DNA from: Chelydra serpentina
Taxonomy: Eukaryota > Chordata > Testudines > Chelydridae
Length of the DNA stretch: 64,000 nt
Reading direction: 5' to 3'
Assembly: GCA_037349315.1 (NCBI GenBank)
Contig: JBAIAC010000007.1
Location: 4,216,001 to 4,280,000, forward strand
The notes under the pieces are model-generated. The model had not been told where the DNA came from, ran no database searches, and worked only from the letters and a program-made list of their open reading frames with translations. Shown here one piece after another: positions 11,399 to 23,993 of the stretch. Position 1 is the stretch's first letter, and each line of letters opens with the position of its first letter. A program made the translations under genes and the position numbers.

Positions 11399-12479
11399 CT
11401 TGGCACATTGTGCCCTTTTGCGGATCCATAGCTCAATAGTAAAAGACTTAAAAATCCAGCAGGATAAAGATGGGCAGAAAACTGGACCCTTGCGTCTGAC
11501 CTGCGTGGTTTTGATAAAAATGGACCTGGGATCTGAATTCTCTCCGCTTTACAAAACCAGTTTGGCCAGTTTATTCTTTTGCAAAACGACTCCAATTTTC
11601 CCATTGTAGTAAAGGGACAAAACCAGCCTTTTTATCCAAACCCTCTCTCCCCCCCCAACGTTAGTGATCTATTTAAAACAGAACTGCTACCCCCTCACAA
11701 CCATAGCCTGCTCTGCAAAACCGAAAACCTGGCTGATCTGGTGCTGCAAAACCAAAGTGAAATCTGTGCCTCCGGGGCTCACCTTTAATTGTAAACAGCT
11801 GGGTGCAGATTAAATACCCTGGAGCACGTTTTCTATGGGCTGCAATGGAATTCCACCAATGGAGAACTCCTGGTTCTATCAAAGTCAATGTTAGTTTTGT
11901 CGTTGACTTCGGTGGGACCAGAATTTCACTGCTCGGCTCCATTTCTTTTTAAAGAAGAGGCTTGTTTTGACTGATCTCTGCCCTAAGCATTTATTGAAAC
12001 AAATGCACTCCACTGACATCTTCCAGAGAGGCACGAGTGCGCTGGGAAGTGTCCCCACGTGCATATTTCTAATCTTTCTTGACCTAGCCCACTTGCCAGT
12101 GTTTTATGTTCTATTTAAGGCACTTCTTCAGGTATTCAGTCATCTCTCCATGCCTGCCAGAGGCTGTTTGTTTGAATCGCTCCATGCCTTCCTGTGGTTT
12201 TTTTTGGTCTGAACTTCCTATATCGGGATAACATTTATTTTGTTGTTGTTTTACTTACACAAAGAACAAGGAGATATTGCTCTAATTGGATGAGTCCTGC
12301 CGGGACTTGACAAAATGGTTCAGTAGAGCCTGTCTAATTAACATACCGACAACTGGAATTTCTGGCAAAACATCAAAGGTTCTCATAAATAAATGATCCC
12401 AATCCCCTGAGTTTCGTGCTCCCAAACTTCTGGCATTTCTTTCGTCCATGTTATTTTGGGGCATATTTCAAGGGAATAC
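11399..12479. other. No recognisable feature
   Basis: Contains recurring short variants of tccaggac and of gcaaaac or caaaacca around 11520-11760, which look like a degenerate repeat. No gene or named transposon could be identified. Confidence 0.4.
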
Positions 12480-12880
12480 TTATGGGAGAAATATGTTCCA
12501 AGCAATGGTAGGATTACTTACAAATTACCGTTTAATCAACAGATTTAACATTAATTAATAATTCATAAACTGCTCTTAGGATAAACTTGCATAATTATGT
12601 CTGTGATGCAGCCCAGTATGTCCATTGTAGATGGCATAAAATGTTAATTAGCAGTAAAATGCAGCTAGGAGAAAACTCTTTTAATTATGTAATGGGCCTC
12701 ATTACAATGGGTAATCAACAATGCTTCCAAATTACTCCACTGACAGCATTAATCCATATATAGCAAATAAACTGTTGTTTGCAGAAAATGTATTTGAATA
12801 GACAGCTTTTTAATTGCATTGAGGATGTTAAGCAGTTGCAATCCCTAGGAATATTTTGAAATAGTGCTTCAGATGGACAG
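12480..12880. promoter_or_regulatory. AT-rich candidate conserved non-coding element
   Basis: Four homeodomain-type TAATTA cores lie within about 135 bp (12552, 12592, 12645 and 12682). There are also SOX-like motifs ccattgt (12622) and acaatgg (12714). The block carries no recognisable transposon signature. This pattern is common in developmental enhancers, but AT-rich DNA also produces such cores by chance. The call is inference only. Confidence 0.3.
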
Positions 12881-13290
12881 TATGTAAAGATGAAAATAAT
12901 AGGAAAAAATGGTCTACCAATATTTGTTCAAATGTGAAAGTGAATTTCAATTTGACCTTTTTTGTGGCCTTTTTCTGCAGCAGTGCTCACAGAAATCAAA
13001 TTTTAAGCTTGGATGTGTGAATATTTGCCGAATTTCAAATGTGACTATTTGTGCTGTCATCCAATCAGGGAACAGAAACAATGCCTCATGGCTCATGTAA
13101 TTACCCAAAACACAGCAAAAATTGCGATCTGATTGTTCCCGATGAACCAGTTGGAGGTGATCTGCAGACCCAGGTTTATTTGTGGAAGAAATTTGTGAAT
13201 AATGTCAACTAGTGAATACATCTTTTGCAATCTTTCTGCAAGCGACCTGTAAAAAGTTGAAGTCAGTTGAATTGAATTGTTGCAGCTCTA

Positions 13291-13503
13291 TGTAACCCAC
13301 ACACCTCCTGGGTGTGGTGTTCTGTCCCATCTAGTGGCACCGAGACCACTTGGAGAGAGAGAGAAAAAGAGAGTTAAATAACTTTGCTCTACAGTCTTAG
13401 CTAAGAGCCAGTTGGCTTTTAGCTCATGCAGTAGAGACTCATGTACTGAGGTTCCCAGTTCAATCCTGCCCGACAACTGGGGTCTGTAGGTGGTACATCT
13501 ACA
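13291..13503 (+). mobile_element. Composite repeat with internal tRNA-like segment, copy 1
   Basis: Begins gtaacccacacacctcctgg, continues through atctagtggcaccgagaccac, and then enters a tRNA-like section near 13410-13475. That section has a box-A-like ttttagctcatgcagtagag and a box-B-like cccagttcaatcctg. Copies with the same order lie at 31000-31190 and, inverted, at 63258-63455. The tRNA-like part lies in the middle and not at the 5' end, unlike the SINE at 34181. Confidence 0.7.
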
Positions 13504-13867
13504 TGTAAGGATGGATGAACAGTCTCAATCAAACCCAAACTTTGCTGGAATTTGAAACTCGTTTGGCTATTTTTATCCCTCCCTGTGTGTACATCCCAAG
13601 TACTTCTTGATTTGGAAAGAGATCCCAAAACCTGCAGGAAAGCTTGTTCTCACTATTTCTGTGCAAACCCTGGAAATCCCATGCAGAAGCCAGCTGGATC
13701 TCAGGAGAGTTAGCTTATGTACTTACATGGCCCTCGTTACCGTGACATTGGAGCACCTCACAATTAGAACTGGCTGGAAATTCTCCACTGAAAAATGTTT
13801 CAGGCAGAGAATGCCAATGTGCAACATTTTGCTGAGCCGGTTGGATTTTTGGCAAGGCGGTGACGGA

Positions 13868-14690
13868 ATGTAGGAAGGGCTCAAATGGAGCCCTGGCTGC
13901 CAGGCGGGTTTCCTGCCCGCTTGCACTCCTGGCCCCTCCTCAGCAGCCCATCGTGTGGGCTCATAGGGAGCCAAGTGCCTGGGGGAGTCTTGGCTGGTTC
14001 TGAAGCTCACAGATTCCTTGCTCCTCTGTAAGGCTCCTAAAGCTTCCGGGTGTGGACATCCCAGGCCTTAAAGCTAAGCCTGGGAGTTCCCAGACAGCTG
14101 CTGCATCCTGGCCTCCACCCAACAGCTGCGGTGGGGCGAGAAGCTAGTAGGACTACAGCCTCCGCCAAGGCACCACCCACAGGAGCCCTGATTGGAGGAT
14201 TGCCCGGCTCCACCGATTGGTCCAGCCACTCTATTTAAGACAGAAGGAGGCACAGGAAGGTCTCTGTGCAACTAGGTGATTTCCTGTTATGGCTGCACTG
14301 GGCCCTGCTTGTGCCTGCCTCCTGTACCCAACCTTGTTCCTGATTCCTGTTCCGCTCCTGCCTCACCCCTGTCTTTGCTCTTCTTTCCACCGTGCTCCTG
14401 CTCTGTGCCTGATCGTCTCTCCTCGGTCCCTACCCTTATGCCTCCTCCAATCCTGGCTCTGACTCTGGCCTCTAACACTAGCTTGATCCTGGGCTCTGGC
14501 ATTTGGAATCTGACTCTCAGCTTTGATTCCTGGCTCTGAAGCTGGCTTAACCTCTGGCTTTGGAAACTGGCCGTTAACGCTGGCACTGACTCTCTGCTTC
14601 ATCCCCCAACCTGTACCCAACCTGTATCCCCCTGGCATAACAGGGCTCTAATCCCTGACTGCTACCTACTGCCGCAACACAGATCACTCG
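13868..14690 (+). mobile_element. Possible LTR with pyrimidine-rich 3' half
   Basis: A TATA-like ctatttaagac lies at 14230-14240, after an attgg (CCAAT-like) stretch. A long run of degenerate ctctggct and tcctg motifs follows (14300-14580). The same combination (attggcc, ctatttaac, then ctctggct-rich DNA) appears at 60265-60760. TG...CA ends and a target duplication were not found, so the edges are guesses. Confidence 0.35.
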
Positions 14691-14836
14691 TAGTAACAGC
14701 CCACGGCCAGTTTCTAACCATGGCTGACATTCACTGGTTTTCCTTAAAAGGACGGTGTGAGGTTCAGGATACAATGTCCTTTCCTTGTTCTTCCGCGTTG
14801 TCTTGTGCTCCCGCCTTTAATTTTTGTTTTCATCCT

Positions 14837-15517
14837 TGTAGCGGGGTGGTTCCCCGCTCCACCCCTAAAAGGGTTAAAACCAGCCTGGGAAGGGGCTGCC
14901 CCTGGAGATCCTAGAAGCAAAGGCTGATTGGGAAGGCAGCCACACCTGGGGCCAGGCCCAATTAGGAAGCAGCTGGCCCAGATAAAAGGACTGAAAGGCA
15001 GGAGCTAGGCAGTCTCTCTCTCCAGCCTTTGAGGGAGCAGGATCTGGCTGCCTGAGGGACAGGGTACCTGAGCCAGGGCAGTGCTGGGGAATAGGCAAGG
15101 GAGCTGGGGAGCTCCAGACTAGCAACTCCCCAGGCTGCAGGCCTGAAGCAAGGCCTAAGGAGGGTACTGGGGTTAGGCAGAGCAGAGGCAGCTGGTCCTA
15201 CCCCCCTTGCCGATGATGAGTAGTTTACAAACTGCAGTCTGCCCCAGGGAGCGGGGGCTAGAAGCTGACTGGCAGTAGCCACTGAGGCAAGGTGGGGATA
15301 GTGGGTTGGGGGTTCCCCATGGGAGGGGAGACCCAAAGACTGTGGGGATACCGCTGGGGCAGAACCCCAGGATAAAGGGGCACCCGGGTCCGGGAGGGAC
15401 ACGGGGGCCAGTGACAAGCGGGAGGGCAACAAGCAGAGGGCGCTCTGACAGCTGGTGAGCTAATTCCCTGGACAACCAGCAGGAGGCGCCACGTGGGTGA
15501 GTCCCGACCCCGTCACA
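14837..15517 (+). mobile_element. Solo LTR, family A, copy 3
   Basis: A 681-bp element begins TGTAGCGGGGTGGTTCC and ends CCGTCACA, between perfect 5-bp duplications ATCCT (14832-14836 and 15518-15522). A TATA-like ataaaag occurs at 14983-14989. It is the cleanest of the three family A LTRs. A 5-bp duplication fits Gypsy-type elements or several endogenous retrovirus classes. The internal region was probably lost by LTR-LTR recombination. Confidence 0.85.
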
Positions 15518-15522
15518 ATCCT

Positions 15523-16744
15523 GTACAATATAAATAGCAAAAGTTCATTAATATTGTCCAACAGCCAGGTGTATGCTGTTGGATCCGAGGCCACGTCCAC
15601 CTAGCTATGACGTCCTGTAGTAATTTATAGTCTTTAAAGCTTAATGAAACCGATTTCCAACTGCCTCAGTCTCTGGTCATTTCATCTCTGGAATGTAATG
15701 TTGTAAAATTTTAAGACTCTAAACTCCTCAGCATTTCTTCAGCTGAGCACAAGAGAATCTAGGTGGATACACTTTATAACACAACTACAACCTCACATGG
15801 GGAAACAATCTTATTATTTTGGCTACTGAGGATTGCATGAATTCCTTAAGAATTGCGGAGAATATAGAAGAGTTTAGTTTGTGTTAGCTGAAGAATGGGT
15901 CTGACCTGGTTGGCCCACTCCTGGGGTAGGTGGAGATTTGAAACGCACATTACTAGTCTCGCTATCTCTAATGTGAAATTACTCCAGGGTCACAACAAAA
16001 AATTTGCGTCTGCTACACGTGCACGGTCAAATTCACTTCAAATAAAGGAGAAGAAATTAGGTCAAAGCCCCTATTCAGCAAAAACATTTAGGGATCTTCT
16101 TAATCTCACCGGAATTTCAGCACGTGCTTGAAGTCAAGCATGTGCCTTGCTAAATCAGAGCCTCAATGCACTGTGCTGTAGCTATGTGACTCCCCCGCAG
16201 CGCTGAAAGGGAGGTTACACATTGATGCACTGGGCTTTTAATGTGAGACCATTTTCCTTTTGCACATACGACTCTGGGAAAGGCTGTCAAGCAACATCCT
16301 GCTGACCCCTGGGCACCACAGTTTACTTGGGTCTTTTCTTTGGTGCCCTCTGGGGAAAAACCAGAGTGGACGGAGACTTTATTCCAGCTCCCCAGCATCT
16401 CTCTGGTCTTTGCTAGTAACAGGTCAAACTCCAAAGGTTTGAGATTGGGGGGCTGTTAAAAGTTTGGATGCTTATCAAAAGGATCAAAACCTCTGGAGAA
16501 CTTACGGTGTCCCATACAACTCCTTGTTCTTCAGTAGCCCTCATGACCCTCGCACCCAGCCCACAAACTGGGACTTAAGCCTTGCGTCCTTCCACCCAAG
16601 ATATTATTTGAGATGAGGGAAATTCCAGTGACCTACTACCCAACTCCATCCAGTGTCTTCAAAAATGAGTTAGAGGCAGTCCTTCCCCTGAAGAGCTTAA
16701 CATCCAAATAGATAAGAGAAGACCAAGGGTGGGAGAGAGAAAAT
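15523..16744. other. Mostly unassigned; short palindromic repeat at 16062-16150
   Basis: The segment 16062-16150 resembles a common sauropsid palindromic repeat built on ttcagcaaaacattta and aatttcagcacgtgcttgaa, facing aagcatgtgccttgctaaa. The rest shows nothing that can be named. Confidence 0.35.
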
Positions 16745-16865
16745 ACACATGTGATGGATGGGAAACTGAGGCACACAGAGAGCTTGTGGCTCTGCAGAGA
16801 ATTGAACTGAGGTCTTCTGAGTTCCAGTCTAGGGCATTAACCACTGGAGCCGCCTCATTCTCAAA
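16745..16865 (-). mobile_element. MIR-like SINE, partial
   Basis: The plus strand reads gggaaactgaggcacacaga, then ttgaactgaggtcttctgagttcc and ggcattaaccactggagc. This is the MIR core and tRNA-like head in reverse orientation, with the CORE-side end missing. Confidence 0.65.
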
Positions 16866-18661
16866 TCTGGGTCTGTTGCCCCACAACCCAGGCTGTGGGT
16901 AGCTGGAACATCCCTGAAAACAGCATTTCTTGTGATATTTTTGGCACATCCAGATCTGGTCTTGGCTAAAAAGCAGGGGGATAAGGGGAAGAAAAAAAAT
17001 CAGATCTGCCAAAATGCTGAATGTGAGTCCAGTTCTATGAATGGGGGAAGGCTCGAGTGTGCTCGTATTTTACCCAAACCGTGTCCCATACCCTGAGTTG
17101 CTCTGGCTGAATCACACTAGGCAAAATTTCCACTGTCATGGCCAGAGAAGCTATTTTAAAAGGAAACACTGTACGTCCAGCTCGGAGCTGGTTTAGCCAA
17201 GCACAGCTCCCTTAACCACAAACTAGGGCTGTATTTTTGTCCTGCAGACCATTTGAGGACTATCTTGGGTTGGTTCAACCATTTTTTATTTTATTTTGCT
17301 GGAAGTGAGGGAACATGGTAAAAATAGAGAGAAGTTCCAGGTTCTTGCCTTTTCAACTTTAGACTGAACATTAATGTAAGGCTTAGGAAGTACCGAAAAT
17401 ATCTCGTTCACACAGGAGTCTAGCCTATATGTCTCTTCTGAGCTGTCTACTAGGCCATGGATGAGTGGGTATGATTTACTGTGGTGGATTTCTCTTGGCT
17501 GGTTGCTCTTTGGATCTTTACATATTTAGCAACGTAGATCCAGATGTCCTTGAATGATGTTTAATTGTATTCCTTTTTTCAACATATACATCAGCCTTGC
17601 AAAATTGTCAAGCATTAATTCTAGCAGCCCAGGCAAACACTGTCAACCTGCATGTGTGTTTACCTCTTTCTCTTATATGTCAGGGCACAAGACCTCCTTC
17701 CCTGACTTGCAATCACACACACACAAACTCTCTTCCCTCTGTCCCTCACCCGTGTGGAATCTCACAGTTAAAATATAACTGAATACCAAATTTAAATAGC
17801 GATCACAAACTAACACAGCCAATTACTCAAACATCCAGTGTCTAGGTTGGAGGCAAGGGTGGATGACTTGAACCCCTTGTCAGATGAAAAGATTATTCTG
17901 CTTCTTATTGGACCCTCTATTGGCAGCTGCAAGAATTCAAACATCAAACATTCTGAGAAAAACACCAGATATCGCGAGACTTGTGAGGATGTAGCTAAAT
18001 AAAAGAATTTCCCTCAAACCAGAGGCTTGCTATGGATGTCTGTCAGTTACCACCACCTCTGAACCCCAGGGGGTCTTCTGATCGCACGGTCACTTCTTAA
18101 TCTCAAAACTGCTTCTTCTGCAGTGGCTTGTTGGGCTGTGAAGGGGGATCCACTTGGCGCCAGTGCGTGCTATTCCTGGTCTCCTTCGTGCTCAGGGTAT
18201 GTCCAAGAAACCTTCCACAGGATCTGAAGTTAGGAATGGTAAGTGAGTGGCAAGCTGTACCTGTGGGTTCGTGTTAACAGGAGACATGGAAGCCATGTGA
18301 AGGAGGACACCTGGGAGATGGCTGACACACACCATTCAGCCCCTGCGGGTATGGCTGTGCCACAATCATGGAGTGTGGCGCAATGCAGCGGCACAAGCTA
18401 AGCTGCCTGAGTAATGACCCAGGATCCTAGGCCAGCGTGGACAGCCCACACGGCGGAGGTGTCATTGCTCCAGTACCCGACCTAGCCAGATTGACGCTAG
18501 CTCAGGGATATCCACACCAGCTGCAATCAGGCCCCGCGATTGTAGCCTGGACATCCAGCAGGGGCTGAACAGGGTGTGCATCAGCCACCTCCCAGATGTC
18601 CTCCAGAGAGCAGGCATCCTGCTTCCCGTGGCTTAGATGTCTCCTCTTAACAAGAACCCAT
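16866..18661. other. No recognisable feature
   Basis: About 1.8 kb without a named repeat. A short CA-rich run occurs near 17714-17727. Short ORFs lack coding character. Confidence 0.45.
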
Positions 18662-18669
18662 GTTTGCTG

Positions 18670-19356
18670 CAGTAGCGTAGCCAGGTCTTGAGCACAGGGG
18701 GAGCGGTAAAAAGGCGCCTCCCGCTCCCCCTGTACTCACCTGCAGCACTTTAAAGGGCCCGAGGCTCCAGCCGCTGCAGAGCCCCGGGCCCTTTAAAGCG
18801 CCGCCGCCGGAGCTCCGGCAGCGGGGCTCCGGCGGCGCTTTAAAGGGCCCACGGCTCCCCACAACGGCAGGAGCCGCTGGCAGGGCCGGCGCACCCACTA
18901 GGTGATCCTAGGCGGTTGCCTAGGGCGCCAAGATTTGGGAGGCGGTGGGCAGCTGCCCGCTGCTTCCCCACTCAGCGGTTGAGCTGCTGAGCGGAGAGAC
19001 AAGGGGCGGCTCGCCGTGGCTGCCCCTTATCTCCCTGCTGAGTGGAGAGACAAGGGGCAGCTCGCCGGGGTTGCCCCTTGTCTCCCCGCTGAGCTGCTGA
19101 GTGGGGAGACAAGGGGTGGCTTGCTGCGGCTGGAGCCGCGGGCCTTTTAAAGCGCCCCCCGCCCGGCTCTGGCAGCAGGGCTGGAGGTGGGGGTGGCGCT
19201 TTAAAAGGCCCCTGGCTCCCCGCAGCGGCAGGAGCCGCAGGCCTTTTAAAGCGTCGCCCTAGCGAGGCTCTGGCGGTGCCTTAGCGCCGCTTTTCCTCAT
19301 AGGGGGAGCAGCCACTCCCCCTGCTCTCCCCCCCCCCCCCCCCGGCTACGCTACTG
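18670..19356 (+). mobile_element. hAT-like non-autonomous element, CAGTAGCGTAGCC family, copy 1
   Basis: A 687-bp element with inverted ends CAGTAGCGTAGCC and GGCTACGCTACTG, between perfect 8-bp duplications GTTTGCTG (18662-18669 and 19357-19364). Eight-base duplications and CA...TG tips are typical of the hAT superfamily. The inside is very GC-rich, with repeated ggccctttaaagcgcc-type modules and repeats around gagacaaggggc. A second hAT-type tip sequence, CAGGGCCGGCGCA, occurs inside at 18891 without a visible partner. No transposase is encoded. Confidence 0.9.
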
Positions 19357-19364
19357 GTTTGCTG

Positions 19365-21000
19365 CTCGTCACTCACTTTCCATTCCTAACTTACGGTGCA
19401 GATCCTATTGAAGGTTCCTTGCTGCTTGGCTTGTATCTCCCGCAGGTTTAACCGGCTTACGTTTGCTGTCTCAGCCTGAGTTATTAATTTAAATTAGAAG
19501 CCGCGGAGCTCCAATTATCTACTCCTCTGGGGCCCACCCTCACGTTGTCACCCAGTTTGACAGAATGCCTGTTGCAAAAGCTCCATGCGCTCCCTTTTAA
19601 CTCTCTCCTTGCCTGTCACCAATTTGCCACCTATTTAGTAATAAACCCAAGCTTGTGGGGATTTAATGGGTTTAAAAAACCAAACAATTTGTCACTGATG
19701 AGAACAGCAGATCTGCACTCGTCCCCCTCAGCAGAGGGAGCTAACTTTCCCTGGCCTATAGCTAGGCTACTTTCTAAACTGTGGTGTGAAGCGGTGCTGT
19801 GCAGGTTGCAGGCGAGACGGATGCTCTATTTCTGCTTCTATTTGTAGCCTCATTTGGGTTTGTTACCTTGTGGGTCCAATTCTTCTTTCCGTAATGAATG
19901 GGTCCTTGCTCGAAGGTAATGGGACTAGTGTCCCGGTAGGTATAGTCAAGCATGTGTCTGAGGATGGTGGTCTAGATGTCCTGGTCTAGGCACCCAGAAG
20001 CCTAAACTCAAAATGTATTGGGTCAACTTATGGCTTCTCCAGCATGGGTGGGCAAGAGACAGAGATCCCCTCCCCCAAAGTCCTGTGTAGGGGGTTACCA
20101 TAATGCAGCTGGCTACATTCTCTGCATTGTGTTAACACGGCTGGAAGCCTTCTGTGCTCCAGAAGGGTGGCTCTGAGAGCCGTGGGGCCATGGCCTTGCA
20201 CAGGGCCTGGTTTATGGGGAACCTGTGCTGCAAAACAACTGCAGCTGGTTGATGTGCTGCATGCAGCACCCTGAGACGCATCACACTTGGTGCAGGGCTC
20301 TGACCATTGTAATTCCTCTCCACGCCACACTGCACCTCCTCCCATCTCCACTGCAGCTCAGTCTAGACACAATTTGAGCCATCATTATGGTCTGCCTGCT
20401 GTTGCTTACAGCATATTTCCTCCCAGAACTGGCAGTTCAGCCTGCTTGCCATTATTCTGCATGTCCTCTTAGCAGACCCGGTCACACCTCTTCAGACAAG
20501 TCCTTAAAAGTCTCTCTGGATTTCGATCATGTATCTAAACATAGCTTATTTTAACCTTTATTTTGCGATCATAGTAAATTTACTGTGGGGCCCAAAGAGA
20601 GGGGGAAAAAGGGGTATTTGCAGGCACTTCACCCAGCAGCAAACGCATCAGACTGTATTAGAGGGCGGGGGGTCTTTTTAAAAGTGATGGATGAGAAATG
20701 GGCCTCACACTTAAACTTTTTAGATGACCTCCCTACTCTCAAACCCTGTTGGTTCTGAGAAAACGGATATCTACCTGTAGCATCCCTGGCTGTAGCTTTA
20801 GTTTTAAGCAACTCAGCTGACGTTGTGCAACACCAGAAAGCTGCCTCCTTAGCCAGTCTGTAGTTAAGATCCTGTGTATCCTAAAGTTAGGTACGGCATA
20901 GTGCCATCTTGTGGAGATCACAGGTATCGAACAGGAAGTGCAGGGGCCAGAGGACGTAGGCTAGAGGAGGACATTGAGGCAGAATTATTGGGAAATGTCT
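19365..21000. other. No recognisable feature
   Basis: About 1.6 kb without a named repeat. The 100-codon ORF near 19545 and the minus-strand ORFs near 20028-20351 show no domain or conserved pattern. Confidence 0.45.
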
Positions 21001-21005
21001 GATTA

Positions 21006-21240
21006 AGATGCCTAGGCCAGGTCTGCCTTACAGCCCTATAGTGGTATAACTCCGTTGCTCGGGGGGTGCGAAAAATCCACACCCTGATCGATGTAGTTAT
21101 ACCAACCTTAACCCGCCTGTGTCGCTTCTCCCACCGACATAGCTAGTGCCTCTTGCGGAGGTTGATGAACTATACCGCCGAGAGAATCCCTCCCGCCAGC
21201 GTAGGCGTGGCTTCACAGTGGCGCTACAGCGGGGCAGCTG
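21006..21240. mobile_element. MITE of the GGCCAGGTCTACACTA type
   Basis: Begins taggccaggtctgccttac and contains internal foldback pairs: gtataactccgttgctc facing gatcgatgtagttatacc, and aaaaatccacacc. It ends in gcgctacagcggggcagctg. The same modules occur at 8656-8835 and 26614-26838. PIF/Harbinger is suggested by analogy with 43515-43810, where a TTA duplication is visible. Confidence 0.55.
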
Positions 21241-21905
21241 ACCTGCCCCAATCTGGTTCCACCCATGTTGTTGATTAGAAGCATTTCCCTAAACGCTGAG
21301 ACTTCCCGTTTCCTTGAGAATGCTGCATCAGGCATATTACACACGCAGGCCACCTCCTCGCCAATCTGCCCCGCTAGCTCAAAACCAGCGTTGTACTTCT
21401 TTAAACAAGGACCGCCATTGTATGAAATCAATAGGGATTCAGAATCATTGAGTTACTTCATTTTCCAACTCGCAGGCTGACTGCATCCGAGCCGGCTGGG
21501 GTTTAAGTGTGACATTCCAAAAAGGGGTGGGAAGCAGCCACACAAAGATCTGGAAGTTGTGGACTGGGGTGCACATTTGGTATTGTTTAGAGAAGAACAA
21601 TGCAAACCGCACACACAAAATAATCAGCGAGAAGGAAAAGGGGATACTATATTCTTTGTTTAGGAAGTTACTTAGTGTAGGAGCTAATAGAGAGCATGTG
21701 TGGGAATTTCTCTGTCTCTCTTCTCTTCTAATCATGGAGCACCTCCCATAAGTATGCTCTTCTTGAGCTGTTTGGGTGTCCAGGGGTACATTAGCTGTGA
21801 ACTCTTGTGGGCTTGGATGAATAGTTAAGGACTAGAATAAAATGTCCGTTTGAAGTAGGGATGTTATAGTCTAGAGCAATCATCCAAAGAGGCCTGCTAT
21901 AGCTA

Positions 21906-22025
21906 GGGTGATCAGACAGCAAGTGTGAAAAATCAGGACAGGGGGTGGGGGGTAATAGGAGCCTATATAAGAAAAAGACCCAAAAATTGGGACTGTCCCT
22001 ATAAAATCGGGACATCTGGTCACCC
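21906..22025 (+). mobile_element. Tc1/mariner-like MITE, copy 2
   Basis: A 120-bp element between TA dinucleotides (21904-21905 and 22026-22027), with ends GGGTGATCAGA and TCTGGTCACCC. It has the same length and inner layout as 7515-7635, including ataggagcctatat and ctgtccctataaaat. Confidence 0.9.
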
Positions 22026-22176
22026 TAGCTGCAGCCCAGCCATCAATTCTTTGCACTGTTTTGTTCCCCTCCTCCTGCCCACCATCTCCCCCAGATCAAA
22101 CAGGTCCTGATTGCAGCTGAGGCCTCTAGATACTATTTTTTTCGTTTGGGGTAGTAACTCTGATCATCATTTCTTA

Positions 22177-22600
22177 GGCTTAGGCCAGGTCTACACTACA
22201 TACTTCTGCTGGCCTAGTTCTGTCGGTCAGGGGTGTGAAGAGGCAGGATCCATCACTGACGCAGCTGTGCCGGCAGAAGCCTAGTAGAGATGATGTTATA
22301 ATGGCAAAGCTACACTGGCACTAGTATGGCTTGTTCCGCTGGGGGTAGTTTTTTTTTTATAGGGGCACAAAGCCTGGCTTTGGATGGTATGCTGCCTCTG
22401 CACTCGGAGCGCTTTGCCGGCATAATAGACTGGTATTCCAACCCCTGTAAAGGGCTCCTATTGCAGACATAACCCTAGTCTACACTAGAAGAGATTTTCT
22501 GGCATAGCTATACTGGTATGAGTGGACTGGCAAATCCTCAGAGTGTGGACTCAGCTTATGCTGGCAAAAGAGAGCTTTTGCCAGACTAGCTGATGTCAGT
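22177..22600. mobile_element. Two adjacent MITE pieces of the GGTCTACACTA type
   Basis: One piece starts ttaggccaggtctacactac at 22180 with internal cttctgctggcc facing ggcagaagcc. The second begins accctagtctacactagaag near 22471 and carries gcatagctatactgg. Their outer partners are degraded, so the edges are approximate. Confidence 0.45.
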
Positions 22601-22674
22601 TCCCCAAACAAAATAAACGATACTGGAAAAGATGCATTAGTTCACCTACTCCTGGGCTTTTGTCAATGCAAAAA

Positions 22675-22694
22675 TCACACACACACACACACAC
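22675..22694. repeat. (CA)n microsatellite
   Basis: About ten CA units in a row. Confidence 0.95.
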
Positions 22695-23990
22695 CCTCCC
22701 GCAACTCTCAGGACTGGTGAAAGTTGCTAGTGTAGAGCTGGGGGCCTGATCCAATGCCTGTAGGGATGTTTGAGGCTCTGCCGTTTGTCCCTTTGCTCTC
22801 CTCACACATTCCCGTCATTTAGATTTAATGGGTGAGGAAAGCAGTCCGACCCTTCCAACTGCACACCTAATGCACTGGAGTGCCAGGAGCTAATTTTCTC
22901 CCCAGGGAGCATCAAAGCGGCTCGCTCCCATACCCAGAGCCATGCTTAAAGGTCCGTGGGTGGGGTCTTTGAGAGGGACGCTCTAGCTTTGTTTTGGGAG
23001 AGGCTTGCCAATAGAAGATTCGTCGGACAGCTTATCTGTATCCCGCTTCAGGGGCTGCTTGCTCTCCTACCCAAAATATGTCTACTACTAAGGAGCCCCA
23101 CCTGCATCCTTGTCACAGCCCAGATCTTTGACTCAGCCAAGTCTGCTTCGCCGTCATTAGTGCCCCTTTGCTGTTAGGTTCAGGTTTTGTGCATCCTTAA
23201 AATCAGGGTCCATTGTTTTAAAACCTATTGGCTAGTTACAGAAATGATGCTTGTAATCCCGGTGGTAATCTAAAAAAGCTTCCCTCGGTTCACGCCACGT
23301 ACATCACTTCCTGGCTCCGGGACCATTTTCACAGCGTTCTAGGTATCCAGGAAATCTAGCCCCTAATTGCACCATAGTAGCACAATGGCCTAAGAAGGGG
23401 GCGGAAATCAAGCTGCTATATGGAACCTGCCCCTTGGGCGTAATTATATTTGTACATTTCAGCCAATGCACATAAAGCTGAGAGAAACCCTCCAGCTTCT
23501 GGCTATAAAATATGCACATACGGAAGTGAGACTCGCATATGGCCATGGAATAATAACCCCAGGAAGAGGAATTGGAAGATGCACGTATTCTGAATCTCAG
23601 CACTATGCTTTTCACCCAGATAATGATCTCCAGTTGCCCTCGTTACGGCAAATATGTAAGAAATGCAGATGATTAAGTTTGGGTTCGCTCACGCAAGCCT
23701 TTCCTCAGCTGGACAGGAAAACGAAGGGAGGGAAATGAGGACACCTTGTGGAAATGCATTAATGATTTGGGACGCGCTACTCGGCTTTTGTGGCCTTGTC
23801 TTTAAATTAAGACATGACAGCGTCCAAGATTGCAGCCTGGCAAGAGACGTTTCCGATCAAAGATCGCTTTTACCTTCCGAGAGCATAACGGGAGGGCTCT
23901 ACGAAGTACGCCGCATACGCGCAATAACACCACTTAAGAGAAAGACTTGGGTATTGTGTTAGCAAAGATCGTTATAGTAAGACAGCAGGG
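22695..23990. other. No recognisable feature
   Basis: About 1.3 kb without a named repeat or gene. Confidence 0.45.
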
Positions 23991-23993
23991 GGT

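Noticed and set aside
14287..14638. Overlapping 91-99-codon minus-strand frames rich in Arg, Gln and Glu
   Set aside because: They read the complement of a degenerate pyrimidine-rich repeat and not a protein gene.
21925..22110. Similar short frames at 21925-22110 and 53818-54000 that share peptide sequence
   Set aside because: The shared peptide comes from two copies of a 120-bp mariner-like MITE, not from a gene family.
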